NCBI GenBank assembly: GCA_003254925.1
Contig: QANZ01053660.1
Location: 1 to 64,000 of the forward strand
Source of the DNA: Chamaecrista fasciculata
Lineage: Eukaryota > Streptophyta > Magnoliopsida > Fabales > Fabaceae
Length of the DNA: 64,000 nucleotides
Direction of reading: 5' to 3'
This document shows positions 34,766 to 47,518 of the stretch, piece by piece; positions within the stretch are counted from its first letter, which is position 1; each line of letters begins with the position of its first letter. The notes below the pieces were generated by a model. That model saw nothing but the letters and a program-made list of their open reading frames with translations. It had not been told where the DNA came from and searched no databases. A program made the position numbers and the translations under genes.

Positions 34766-36566
34766 GTAATCTTTCTGGGTAATACATTTGTTTCTTTTAT
34801 TTGGCTGTTTTTGATTGAGGTAATTTGTATTTTTATCCAAAGAAAAAGAAAACTTGAGGTAATTTGTATGCTTAGTGGTACTTCTGTTGAGTTATAATCT
34901 GTAGAGGGAATATGTGTATGGTGCTAAATATATCCTATAAAAACTTGATTATGCCTAGCTTGCTGTTATGTGTGTGTTTTAACGTTGCCAGAAAATCTTC
35001 ACTATGCCCATGAAACATATGCCTTTTCAATCTCCTTGGTAATCTTTAGAGTCTTATACTCTCATTATACTTTTAGTAGTCCAAAAATCTAGATCTAGTC
35101 AGATAAACCATAAAGGGTTTCAAACATCTTTTGTTATCTTCAAGCAGAAGCACATTGGTATCTTTACACCTTTATGTTGAATGAGTTAGTATGCATGATA
35201 GGTATTTTTCTGGGCATTGCATGTTTTTACAATTGAATCTAAACGAGCATACCCGGCTTCCCTCTCTCTTCCAGAATTAAAAAAAATAAGGAAAAGAGAG
35301 AGGGGGGGGGGGAGGAATGGGTGGGGCAGAAAGAAAGGAAAGAGAATAGGAGAGTATTTAATCTACAGCTGTTATCCTTTCAGCAACCCCTAGTTATCTA
35401 TAAAAGCATGATTGTTGCCAGAAGAGTTTTCATTATGTCCACGAAACATATGTCTTCTCAATAACCTATATCGGGTCTCATGGCAGTTCAAGATATATTT
35501 GAATAAACCATTAGTGTATTCACTACTTATGTTGAATGAATTTGCATGCATCTTGCTTACTAGATGTTTTTTTTGTGCATCGCTTGCTCTTACAATTGAA
35601 TCTAAAGGAGCATTCCTGGCTTCCGAAGCTTCCTCCCAAAAAACTAAAATAAAAACAAAAGGAAAGAAAGAAAGAAGGAAAAAAGAAGCAAATGTTAGCT
35701 TGATTCTTGGGTAATGCAAAACATTAAAGTTTCTGATTTATTGAATTTCAAATGGATGATATCCCTTTTTATTGATGGAATAAAGCATGCACCTCTAGAC
35801 ATTTCTGTGCAATTGAAAAAATGCTTACAACATTAGGAAGTGGTGTAACTGTGTAAGCGTGGCATAACAAGGTGTCTATTAATTGAACCAATTATTTGTA
35901 CTGATTTTGGTATTGTTAATGCCATCATAAGGTTTTATATAAGATTTGATTGCCTTCCAATTAATTAAGAACCAGGAATATAGATAGCGGTTATTTCATT
36001 TTTCTTACATAGCCTCTTTCTCCATGTTCCCTTACAGGATTTCATGACCAGTTAGTTGGGGGAAAATTTTGGCACTTGAGTGTAAGGTAGCTTTTTAAGT
36101 CTCTTCATTGGTAATCTGACTCCATCAAAGCTTCTGACTGCATATGTTTATTGTCTCCCCATGTATATGACAAATGCAAGTCTGGCAAGAAATAGTCTTG
36201 GTTCCTGACAATAGTTTGAGGATACATTATGTTTGTAGCAAAATCATAATACATCATGAAGTTGATTCTTGACAGTGTCTAGAATTTTCACAATGCTCTT
36301 GAAATACAATTTCATGTAGACTCAGCCTTAAAGTTGTGGCTCATACTAAACTGAATGTGTATATTGTGCGTTCCCCATAGATGGGCATTCTGAAATGAGT
36401 GCATCTACTTTCTAACCATCTTGGGTGGGGGTTTATTTTCTCACAATACACTCGACCTAGGTTTTGTGTTCTTCCTACCATAAGTTGATAACATTACATA
36501 AAATTCTCCCCGGATTGCTAGTTTTTTTTCCCTAAGAGAAAGAAGAGAGAGAGAGAATTGATGACA
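34766..36566. other. Space between convergent KH and AAP genes
   Basis: Holds the 3' UTRs of both genes. A possible acceptor (ttcccttacag, about 36028-36038) could belong to an alternative spliced 3' UTR of the KH gene. An 11-G run lies at 35302-35312. A diverged duplication links about 34985-35270 with 35413-35630. No coding exon is supported. Confidence 0.55.
34985..35635. repeat. Diverged direct duplication downstream of the KH gene
   Basis: The series 'gttgccagaaaatcttcactatg', 'cgaaacatatg/tgaaacatatg' and 'ttacaattgaatctaaa.gagcat.c..ggcttcc' occurs in the same order at about 34987-35265 and again at 35415-35620, roughly 70-80 percent alike by eye and with different spacing. Confidence 0.6.
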
Positions 36567-39500
36567 TTATTGTTGAGGTTTGAAGGGCTTGTATGTCTTG
36601 AGGTCTTGAGCAAGGCCTTGGATGGACCCAGCAGCTGAGATGATTGAAACAAGCAAGCATGCCCAACTCAATATCTTGAGCCATATCCATGTGAAGGAGA
36701 ACCTTTGCATGTTGGATTGCTTGATGTACATTTCTATGGGGAAGTAAACGGTTAGAGGCCAAAAGGAGAGTGACCCGATAAGCCCCAAGAAGTCATTGAA
36801 GAATGGAAATATCATAGCTAGCACTGATGTGATGATAACATACAGAGTCCTCCACACTAGCCTGAAGAAGTTTAGGTAATACCTTCCCCCAAATACTGCG
36901 TGCTCAGCATTTATAAATTTGCTTTCAGGCCATTTTTCTTTGCCCCAGTTCTCCACGAACCCAAATATTGGCTGGCAGAAGACCTGCCTCAATAATAAAT
37001 ACCCTTTGCATAAGTAACACTTTCAAGTGCATACATAATAAATGCTCCTAAAGAAGCAGTTAAATTTGGTAGGTCTAGTCTATGAGAATTGCTTACATTA
37101 CACAATATATAGACATATATTTAAAGATATCATATTTTTAGGGTGGGTAGTCTTTGAAAACTTTAGTATCCTGAGAGGTTGAGTGTCTTTATAGTAAAGT
37201 TCTTTAGTTTTGCCTAGAGATGTGTTAACTAATGTCTTAGAAGTAAAGATAACTTGAGGGTTGAAATATTCAGTCCTCTGAAAATTGAAGGTTTAATCGT
37301 GATACCTTGTTTTCCAGTGGGATTTATTTATATAGACAAATATGTAGAGATGTCATTTTTAAGGTGGGTGGTCTTTGAAAACTTTAGTGTGGCTATAGTA
37401 AAATTCCTATTTTTTTCCGCTGGAGACGTGTTAAATAATGTCTAAGTTAAAATAACTCGAGGGTTCCATATTCAATCCTCTGGAAGGTTAAGGTTTCATA
37501 GTAATAATACCTTTCCCAATGATATTTATTTATATATGTTCCTTCATAATTAATTAACTCGCCTTTAATAAATTATCTACTGAAGATTCTCTTTGTAGCT
37601 ATATTTACCTGGTATGCCCCAATCAAATGAACGGCTATGCAGACGTTGGCAAAGTCTATTAGCCAAAAGGGCTCATAGAAGCCGAAACCTGTGAGGAAAT
37701 TTCCAGGTGCATCATTTCCAAATGCTGCATAACCTAGGACTCCGCATAGCATATAGAATAAGGTTGTGGTCATTATGCCAATCAAACTTGCTCTTTTCAT
37801 CATTCTGTTCTCTGGAGGGCTTGATTTGAGGGTGTCCTGCAATCATTAATGCTGGGTATGAAACTTATATCTTTACACGTCATTCATAATTATTGTGATT
37901 CCATAATTTTATTCTTTTTAGAGTAAATATATAAATTAATTCCTAACATATATATATATATATATATAAGTTAGCAATTCAACCACTGAAAATTAATTTT
38001 ACACCCTTTAATATTTGAAAGTCGTAGAACCAATAACTCATGTATCTTTTAGGGATTAAATTGTTTGTTTACTCTTCTTTTTATTAGATGTATTCAAATC
38101 TCAGCAATAATAATAAACAAACATAAGCTACTATATAATAGGGCTCTCAAGCATAATACTTGTTCATCACTGAATTTTATTGCTAAAATAAACTGATCCT
38201 TAACATTCAATTTTGGAGAACAATGTGCTTTAGAAAAATTGGTAGCTGTCAGGTCATAAAGACAAACTCAAAAAGGATGATGTACCAAAAAGTTTGGAGT
38301 GTTAGAAGTTAAAACACAAAACTAGAAAAAAAAAAAAAAGTAGGGTCCTTGTGTTATGTGGGAGAGCATTCTCTCTCTCTCTCCCCTTTTAGAAAAGGTG
38401 TTGTATTGGAGCTAGCGGTCCATGGATTTGATTATACGTATATATGAGGAATCTTATTGATCCACTAACTACAGTCATGTATGAAAAGGAAGACCATCTT
38501 TTCTTCATGTGGTGGAAATGGGATTTCCCTTTTAGCTTATTTTCAGATTGATTAATGATGTATAGTTAGTTACAAAGGTACGAAAAGTTAAAAAAAAAAA
38601 AAAGGAGAAAAGGAGTAAAGAAGGACTGAGAATCTTTGAGCTTTGATGAGAATAAGTTCTTTCATTCTGGTAGGAGTAAATGAGATTGGATTTGCTAGAA
38701 ACTTGCCAATATAATATGTTTTATTCGCTAGCTATTCATAATCATTAATTCATATTAAATATTTTATACAAAAAATAATATTGAATATGTATAAGCACAA
38801 AATTGCTCTCATATTAAATATTTATATAAATAAACTATGAAAATTTTTGTGTAGGCAACTTTCGGCTGTAAGATATGTATCAACTTGAGATGAGATGAGT
38901 CTTTATCATGACAATGAATTAAGTAATAAGTCGGCAAGATAGAAAGAGAGAGAAGCAGCCTCTTGCCAGTAGCAGAAAATTCAGAGTAAATTTGGTTCAT
39001 TGAAATTTGAAAATGACCAACATTTTCTCACTCTCTATGTTATTCAATCCTAATAGGCAATTTGGCCACATACACTTTAGTGTCGGTTATTATCAGTTCA
39101 GTTAATGCACACACACATAGAGACATATGTTATACGTATGTGTGTGCAATCATCGTATTGAAAATGAATACACATGAATCTTCCACCACTTAATCTTCTG
39201 TTTTAATGCACCATACCTATATCAGCCATATTAAACGGTGACCTTTTTGTTTTTTTTTTTAAAAAATTATTAGATTTGAAGTGCAACACGGTTTATGAGG
39301 AAAGTTGTTGTTTACTATGAATATAATAATGGTTTTAGTTTGTAATTAAGTGTAAATTATTTTAAACAAAACCAGGCTTGCACGTAATACATTATATATA
39401 GATTCCTACTACCTAACCACACCAATAATAGAGATAGATGTACATGTGCATTGATACAAGATTAGTGAAAAGTTAAGATCTCTAGGCCCAAGGTAATATG

Positions 39501-40891
39501 CACGATTCAAGGGATAGATTGGTATTTTAAGAATCAAAATCAAAATATCAAAATAAAGAAGTAGGACTTGCCTGAATTTCGATGAGGACATTAGAAAAAG
39601 CATAAGCGAAGGCAATATCTCCAATAGCTTGGAACGTTCTCCAAACCTTCTCTGATCCCGACACGTCAATCCCAACTTGCACGCCCGTTAAAGATGTTTG
39701 CACGTGATGCTCTTTCTCTTCATGCCACAAACAAAATCTTTCTCATTAAACTTTATATTATATACACACACACTTTTGGGAAAAGTGATATTATTGTTAA
39801 TTTACTCTTGATAATAATAATGAAGTAATGAAGGAGTTGGGGAACTAACCAGCGACTTTGGCAATGGAGAGACCAAGGCCAATGGAGGAATAAGCAAAAG
39901 ACATGACAGCAGCAATGATGGAGAGAAAAGAGAGGTTATGGAAGTTAGGGATTTGGCTAAGCAGGATTTGAATGCATGCAAAGATGATCATGAATGGGTT
40001 GTTTGAAATAATACACTTGTCTCCATGCCCATTCTTGTGGAAGCAATTCGACCGTTTTATCGCCCTGCACCATATCATATTAATATGTCCGTGTCAGTGT
40101 CTATACTTCATATAAATATATATATATAGTAGACTAGTAGTAGTACATACACCATGCTAATTGAGGCAGTGATTGTGTAGCCGATGGTGACACCCACAAG
40201 ATTAATGTACTGAGCAAGGCCACAAAGCTGGAACCTTCTTCCTCCTAAGGCAGATTTGACAACCATGGAATAAGTGTAATTGCGTTTGCCATGAACAGGA
40301 TCAGGAGATCTGTAACAATCAGCAAGAAGAGTGGAAGTGAAATATGTGATGGCTGAGAATGCTAAGAGCACTGCAGGCCCTGCCACCCATCCCATTTGTG
40401 CTATTGCCCATGCCAGTGATAACACTCCTGACCCTATCACCGCCGTTATTATGTGCGCGCTCGCCGTTATCCATGTCCCTGATCATCATCACTGAGTTAA
40501 TAACTCGATTCTTATTCTTAAAAACAAACTAGAGTATCGAAAAGTAAAAGAATTATCAAGTTCATAATTCAATCTTTTAAAAAAATGAATTACATAATTT
40601 AATCAGTGTTTGATTCTGTTAGACTATTTCTAAAATTAACTTCAGTCCTCATTTAGACAAGAGAAAAGAAAGTGAAACTTTTCTTTGTTTGGCCATTAAA
40701 GAAAGTGAATTTAGTAACTAAAATTTGTACATTTACTTAAATCATTTTCTTTCACTAGTCCTTCCTTTTCGATAATAACAAAAATAGTTCTCCGTCCTTT
40801 CTTATGAAAAGTGGACCAAACCGTTTGGCTAGACTCAAAAGCTCAAACTCACATGTGCACAGTAAGTATAATGGGAAAAAAATTAGGTAGA

Positions 40892-40929
<38 letters not shown>

Positions 40930-41700
40930 CGTTATGTTTTTGCTTATATTTTCTTTTAAGGCTATAAGCATCTTCCTTCTATTTGTATTATACTTTTAGT
41001 CCAAGACCAATTTTCATAATAATATTTGGAAAAAGTCGAAGTGTACTTTTGGTCCCATAACTTATGCTTAGGTCTTAATTTGGTCTCATAACTTTTTTTG
41101 TTGTACTTTTGACCTCATATCTTATAGTTAAGTTGTAGAACTGATCTCATATTCTTTACAAAAAGTTCTACCATCAGTTCCACCTGACCTAAATATATAA
41201 GACTAATTTTACACCTGACCCAAAGATATGAGACCAAAAGTATAACAAAAAAAGCTATGAGACCAAATTGAAACCTGAGTAAAAGTTATAGGACCAAAAG
41301 TGTAATTTAGCCTTTGAAAAAATTCATCACTTAGTTTCTTTTATATTATATATAACATCAGTACTAGCTAGCAGAAGTTAAACAATTTCATTTCAAACTA
41401 TCAATCTTTCGTATCATAATTATTAATCTCCAAGCTCGATAAATTCTAAACAAATAATTTCATCATAAAATTAAGCATTATAAGGCCAGAAAGTTTAATA
41501 TTAATTGGTGAAGTACACACATAGATTGATGTAAACTAACATATGATGAATTAAGTAGCTAGTGCTATATATATAGAAAGAATGAAAATAGAAATACCAG
41601 TTCTTTTGGCTCTTCCATCGTCGTCCAAGTTTTTAGTGGCAACGTCGCCAAAGCCTTGAGGAGTTTCAATGTACATGCTGTTATTCTGATGACTTGCCAT
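36567..41700 (-). CDS. AAP: Amino acid permease (AAP family, proton-coupled)
   Basis: Six exons on the minus strand: 41700-41598, 40478-40151, 40064-39850, 39717-39572, 37836-37609 and 36983-36567. Phases agree and give 478 residues, the usual AAP length. Intron 4 uses a GC donor (CAG|GCAAGTCC); the others are GT-AG. The acceptor of exon 4 (gaag|AG) is weak and less sure. The product is a multi-spanning Aa_trans (PF01490) protein; TM1 begins near residue 36 with TASAHIITAVIGSGVLSLAW, and FWLIDFANVCIAVHLIGAYQ and VYFPIEMYIKQ lie in later segments. No cleavable signal peptide is seen; the N-terminus is a short hydrophilic tail. AAPs import neutral and acidic amino acids with protons across the plasma membrane; residues such as YTITASIS resemble the AAP1/AAP6/AAP8 group, but subgroup is from recall. 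Substrate choice cannot be set by sight. Confidence 0.95.
37118..37535. repeat. Diverged tandem duplication in AAP intron 5
   Basis: Two copies of about 200 bp follow one another: 'gggtgggtagtctttgaaaactttagt...gatgtgttaactaatgtctta...cttgagggtt' at about 37139-37263 and 'aggtgggtggtctttgaaaactttagt...gacgtgttaaataatgtcta...ctcgagggtt' at about 37361-37465. Each ends with a 'gggatttatttatata' type phrase. Non-coding. Confidence 0.75.
37843..39571. other. AAP: AAP intron 4 (long, GC donor)
   Basis: AT-rich intron of about 1.7 kb with several A-runs and a (TA)n tract near 37955-37968. No nested gene or complete transposable element is recognised. Confidence 0.7.
40893..40928. repeat. (TA)n microsatellite in AAP intron 1
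   Basis: About 18 uninterrupted TA units. Confidence 0.95.
41033..41313. mobile_element. Inverted-repeat MITE, family B copy 3, in AAP intron 1
   Basis: The left arm 'gtgtacttttggtcccataac' and right arm 'gttataggaccaaaagtgta' are inverted equivalents, with further paired phrases inside. About 280 bp, well inside the 1.1-kb first intron, away from splice sites. Confidence 0.7.
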
Positions 41701-43428
41701 CTCTCTCTCTCTCTATATATATATAAGCGTACGTACTTGTGTGCCTCCTAGGAATTAAGTATGCATATATATTGAAATGATGGAACTATATATATATGGT
41801 GTGTTTGTGTTTGTATCTTTGTCTGTACTTGCTAACTCGATGGTATAGAGAAGATGGATGAAAGCTTGTGCATATATATATATGTATGAGTGTGGGCAAA
41901 CCAAACAATATTGAAAAAGGTTGAAGAGAGAGGATATGATGATTCTTTGGGAGAGAATGCATCAATTAAATAGAAAATCGACCATCCATCCTTATGAGAG
42001 AGAAAGTTAGAGAGAAGAGAGAAAGAGAGAGAGTCCAAGTCAAACCGACCCAACTGGGTCCCATGTATGTAGCACATGTAATTCAACCATAGTTCAAGAA
42101 TTTTGAACTTTCAATTACTCTCTATCTATGATTGATTGGAGTGATAAGTATTTTAATCTTCGTAAATAACAGCTTGAATTTAAGTTTGTTGGAAATATTC
42201 TTGTTGAGAAAGAGAAATCCGTATTATGAGGTAAAACAGATCTTGTGAAGAATACTTTTTTGTTGGAAAAACAAAACAATTACTCAATGAATTTAGATAA
42301 AGAAATCAGATTTGATTGAAATAGTTCTTGTTGATTGATTGCTTAACATTTCTAAGGTTTGATTTTGATCTAGATGGTAAAGCGAGTTAAAAGGTTTAAT
42401 CAATTAAATTATGGATAAAAATCGAAATCTTCAATTAATGATAAGTTATTGATCTCTCTATCTCAAGTTAATTAATGAATGAGTGATAGAGTTAAAGGGG
42501 CTGCAAGAGGTTATGAGATATGATAGGGTGGAATTTTTTTGTAATGTTATAAGAACCATTGAAAGTGGCATTTTCTCTTCTGGCTCCTGTCCCCACAATT
42601 TTTCTTATTTTGGGTTTTGGTCCATCCATTCCCATTTTTTTTATGCTAGCCACACACTATGGCTTTTCATTTTCAAACTCCCCACAAATTCATCAATTAA
42701 ATTAATTAAATCTCTCTGATCATTCATAATACATATATTTATATCATCCATGCATTTTCATGATTTTGTACAACATCTATTATGTTTTATTATTTATGGA
42801 AACTTACTATTTTATATCATTTTTATTTTGATTCGGCCCATGAGAATTTTAACTTTTTTTAAATACCAATTATATTAAACATCACTCTCATGTTAATTGA
42901 GTTGTCGGATTCCTTTTCCTTTATGAGTCCTATGGAGTTTTATTTTCACACTACAAAGTCCACATGCAAGTTTGGCTATATGTATATATCAGTCGTCAAC
43001 GTTGACCTTAAAGGTCCTATCATCATGAAAAATAAATAAATTAGATGCTCATCAACTCTCTGCTATTAATCATCATTCATCCATGCCCATAACCAAATAT
43101 GAAATATATATATATATATATGGAGTATATATTTAATCTACCAATATTAAAACAAAAAGAATAGGATTTAATATTAATGATCATGTTTCAAAAGTCATGA
43201 TCAATTGTTGATCAAAGGTAGGTTTAGGTGGTGACTTTCTCAGTATCAGTGACGATATTGATTGATTTTCTATAAGTATTGTTTATGGGAGAATTTTTTT
43301 CTTAGAAAAATTATTGAACATTAAATATTACAAATTTAAAAGTGTTAGATTCTGTAGTAGTTTGAGTAGAACCCGTAAAGAAGATGTATGTACATATAGA
43401 GGTAACCTTGTAAATATATTCTAATGCT
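41701..43428 (-). promoter_or_regulatory. AAP: 5' leader and promoter region of the AAP gene
   Basis: A (CT)n run followed by 'atatatatata' lies directly upstream of the start codon (41701-41725), and CT/GA-rich sequence recurs at about 41995-42035, typical of plant core promoters and leaders. A definite TATA box or start site could not be chosen. The rest, to 43428, is AT-rich with no gene seen. Confidence 0.45.
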
Positions 43429-43437
43429 TAAATTAAT

Positions 43438-44017
43438 GGGTAAATTACACAGAAGGTCTTTGTAGTTTGGGATATTTCGAGATCGGACTCCTGTGATTTG
43501 AAAAGTTGCAATTTAAGGATTGAAGTTTACTTCGTTAGCAGAAAAGAGCCCTTCGTTTAAAATTTAACAAAAATTTGGGCTAAAATACAATTTTAAGACC
43601 CTAACTATGAATATCCTATACATTTGACTCTTTGTTTCTATGAGGGAGAGATTTTGATGTAGAAAGAAAATTTTCGGAGACTTTGACTCTAACTATTGAA
43701 AAAATGGTTGAATTTAATTGCAAAATGATCCTTTGAATTTTGTCAAATAAAAAAAAAATAGCTAGTGTCAAAATTCCCGAAAATTTTTGCATCAAAGTCC
43801 CTTCCACATAGAAATAAGGAGTCAAATGTATAGAAAATTAATAGTTAGTGTCTTAAAATGATATTTTAGTCAAAATTTTCATTAAATTTTGGACAGATAG
43901 CCCTTTTTTTTTTTTGCTAACATAGCAAATCACAGTCCTTAAATTACAACTTTTTAAACCAAAAGGACCCAATCTTAAAATACTCCAAACTATAAGAACT
44001 TTATGTATAATTTATCC
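43438..44017. mobile_element. Inverted-repeat MITE, family D, with 9-bp target duplication
   Basis: Begins GGGTAAATTACACAGAAGG and ends TATGTATAATTTATCC. Arms of nearly 290 bp are imperfect reverse complements; paired phrases include 'catttgactctttgtttctatg' with 'catagaaataaggagtcaaatg'. A perfect 9-base direct repeat TAAATTAAT flanks it (43429-43437 and 44018-44026). Non-coding, 580 bp. A 9-bp duplication again suggests a Mutator-like origin. Confidence 0.82.
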
Positions 44018-44026
44018 TAAATTAAT

Positions 44027-44560
44027 TAGTAGAGTTGTAAAAAGGTAGGAATAAAATATTGGTTGGAAAATATGACTACTAGGAGAGAATGGCGAGGATT
44101 GAGATTTCAATGAAGTGCACTCAGATTTCAATTAATTATAAGTCAATATGAGAGCTATATTTAGGTTGGAACCGACTGCAGTATCCAATTAATATGAAGT
44201 GCATTGAGATTTCAATATAATTGCATGCATATGCAAGGATCTCTATATTAGGATTGTAGTAATTAGTGAAACTCTTTTAATTAATTCAGACGAGCATGAC
44301 CATGTGCTATCTTCAATTTTGGAGTCGAGAGAATCGCTTTTTACTTATTTAATGATGGCTCTTTAATTAATTTCTCATTATAAATAGATGAGTGATCAAA
44401 TCGAATTATATGATTAAATATAAACATTTCTTTTAGCAAGAATTTGAATGAGTCAAATTCATTGTTCTATAAGAGACTAAATTAATTATATTCCACTGTT
44501 TTGTGATCGATCACCAAATGTTTGAGTTTCTTGTGATAATGAGCTTTGTGATGTTACGTG

Positions 44561-44605
<45 letters not shown>

Positions 44606-45851
44606 GTATGTATTATTGTATAAATTAGGTCACAAGTGGGTGTGGATGGCCTCTATTACTTGCCCAATGACGTCTATATATTCTGGATTTTGCAGACACT
44701 GCTTCACAACACCTCTTATTATTAATTAGCTTTGATACGCACACCAAATATTAAATCAAATAACGAATGTTCAGAAAAAAAATTAAATAATATATCTTTA
44801 TTTTATTTTTTAATTTATAATTTGAAAATTTAAAAGTAATGCTTATACTCTTTAAGACATAAAATCTATTGATATATGTGTATCTTTAGGTATATATTGA
44901 TAAATAAATATTAGTTTATTTTAAACGTTAGAAAAATATGAAAAATAATAATTTTGAAAAAATTCATAATATTAACTACTTTTATATTTGTGTAGTTTTT
45001 AAATAATATATATATATATTAATATTGATGTTGATCTGAGATATTTCACGAATTGTCCTACCATTCTCTGTTAGCATTTGATTTTCTAGAAAGGCATTCT
45101 GGCCATTACTTTATTTGTATCTTCATGTTTTTCTTCCTCTATTCCTTTTCTTTTTCTTTTATTTTTTGAACAACTCTTTTTATTTTTCTTTTGAGTTGAC
45201 TCTAATCTCTCTTTCTGTCTCTAAAATGATAAATTGATAATTTCTTAGCTACTATATATATATATATGTGTATGTATGTATAAGCAACGTGAGATTTCAG
45301 CATAACCAAAAAAAACACAACTGTAATTAAGGTCACAATAAATAATTAAATAAACAAACGAAGAAAGTGAATACTTCAAAAAAGGACAAAGACAAGTAGA
45401 AAACTACACAAAAAAAAAAGTAAATATTCCTGGATTAAATTAGAGAAAAGCGTTGTCCTTTTTCATTAGTAAATATAATTGAAAATCCAATAATGCATGC
45501 ACACATTTGAAAAACCACTTTTCCCCACATAAAATAATAAAGATAGTGACTTTTGTAAAAATTATTAATTGTTTAAGCATCATTTTCTCTCTTCTCTTGG
45601 TAATCATGGAAGTAGGGATAGTCCAAATACTACTATTTAATTAGTATTTTAAAGTTTTACCTTATGGATTCTAGTTTAATGTCAATGAATTCGGACATAA
45701 GCAAGAGATATTATCAATATTTCGAAATAATAAATATTATTTGTATATATAAAAATATTACATTTTTTAATTTTAGATGTTGAAAAAAATATAAATTTAT
45801 ATAGGTTAGATGTCAAACATTATATAATTGAAGTAATTTTCAATAATATTT
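44027..45851. other. AT-rich intergenic DNA, no gene seen
   Basis: Contains a (TA)n microsatellite at about 44566-44600 and several T/A-rich runs. No gene, RNA or clear element end. Confidence 0.6.
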
Positions 45852-45853
45852 CA

Positions 45854-46257
45854 GATAAATTACACAAAGGTTCCTTGTGGTTTGACCTATTTAGAGAAAT
45901 GATCCTTGTGGTTTAAAAAGTGACAGATAAGGGGTTAAGGTTTGCTCCGTTAACAAAAGAGGTTCCAGAAGTTTTTTCGGTCTAAAATTAATGATGTCCT
46001 CCCATATGCCTTGCACGTGACCCCTATTCCAGGGTAAATTATACAGAGGGTCCCTATGATTTGACCTATTTAGAGTGTCCTTTGGTTTAAAAAGTGAAAA
46101 ATAAGGGCTGAGTGCACCATTAATTTTAGACGAAAAAATTTTTGGAACCTCTTTTATTAATAGAGCAAACTTCATTCTCTTATTTGCCACTTTTTAAACC
46201 ATAAGAACCATTTCTCTAAATAGAGCAAACCACAGGGACCTTCTATGTAATTTATCC
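45854..46257. mobile_element. Inverted-repeat MITE, family E (related to D)
   Basis: Begins GATAAATTACACAAAGG and ends CTATGTAATTTATCC. Paired arm phrases include 'ccttgtggtttgacctatttagag' and 'ctctaaatagagcaaaccacaggg'. An 8-base repeat TAATATTT lies near both ends (45844-45851 and 46258-46265), two bases from the left terminus. The internal phrase 'gggtaaattatacagaggg' at about 46033 is a second left end, so it may be two overlapping copies. Confidence 0.7.
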
Positions 46258-46443
46258 TAATATTTATGACTTAATTTTTTTGTTTTTCATAATTGTAGAT
46301 ATAAAAAATTTACAAAAATTAAATTTTGCATGAAAAAGAATAATCTTTTTTAATTTTTCTTCAAAAATTTGAATAGATAAAAATTAATTTTAACACTAAC
46401 TCATCTGAATTCAAAACTTAAAATCATAATGTATTTATTACTT

Positions 46444-46715
46444 ATGAAGCATGGACACTGACACGGACACGGGACACGACACGGACACGGACACAGCGGC
46501 ACGCCAAACTCTCAAAATTACGCGACACGACACGGCATATATTTATATATATATAAATAATTAAATATTCATAGTTTTTAATGAAAAATTTAAAAATTAC
46601 AACTTTTATTCATAATATATGTTATATTCATTATTATCTTCTCTTGTTTGTCATGTTAAAGTTATAAAAAATTGATTTATATTCTAAAATTTATGGATAT
46701 GTGTCGTGTCGGTGT
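46444..46715. mobile_element. GACACGG-rich repeat ending at the assembly gap
   Basis: Starts with 'gacactgacacggacacgg' and related overlapping 6-7 base units, then AT-rich DNA, then the complementary 'gtgtcgtgtcggtgt' directly at the gap edge. The inverted arrangement suggests a MITE or foldback element whose interior or second end is lost in the Ns. Confidence 0.55.
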
Positions 46716-47518
46716 NNNNNNNNNNNNNNNNNNNNNNNNNNNNNNNNNNNNNNNNNNNNNNNNNNNNNNNNNNNNNNNNNNNNNNNNNNNNNNNNNNNNN
46801 NNNNNNNNNNNNNNNNNNNNNNNNNNNNNNNNNNNNNNNNNNNNNNNNNNNNNNNNNNNNNNNNNNNNNNNNNNNNNNNNNNNNNNNNNNNNNNNNNNNN
46901 NNNNNNNNNNNNNNNNNNNNNNNNNNNNNNNNNNNNNNNNNNNNNNNNNNNNNNNNNNNNNNNNNNNNNNNNNNNNNNNNNNNNNNNNNNNNNNNNNNNN
47001 NNNNNNNNNNNNNNNNNNNNNNNNNNNNNNNNNNNNNNNNNNNNNNNNNNNNNNNNNNNNNNNNNNNNNNNNNNNNNNNNNNNNNNNNNNNNNNNNNNNN
47101 NNNNNNNNNNNNNNNNNNNNNNNNNNNNNNNNNNNNNNNNNNNNNNNNNNNNNNNNNNNNNNNNNNNNNNNNNNNNNNNNNNNNNNNNNNNNNNNNNNNN
47201 NNNNNNNNNNNNNNNNNNNNNNNNNNNNNNNNNNNNNNNNNNNNNNNNNNNNNNNNNNNNNNNNNNNNNNNNNNNNNNNNNNNNNNNNNNNNNNNNNNNN
47301 NNNNNNNNNNNNNNNNNNNNNNNNNNNNNNNNNNNNNNNNNNNNNNNNNNNNNNNNNNNNNNNNNNNNNNNNNNNNNNNNNNNNNNNNNNNNNNNNNNNN
47401 NNNNNNNNNNNNNNNNNNNNNNNNNNNNNNNNNNNNNNNNNNNNNNNNNNNNNNNNNNNNNNNNNNNNNNNNNNNNNNNNNNNNNNNNNNNNNNNNNNNN
47501 NNNNNNNNNNNNNNNNNN
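46716..47518. other. Assembly gap (803 Ns)
   Basis: Unresolved bases only. Open frames that cross it are meaningless. Confidence 1.
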
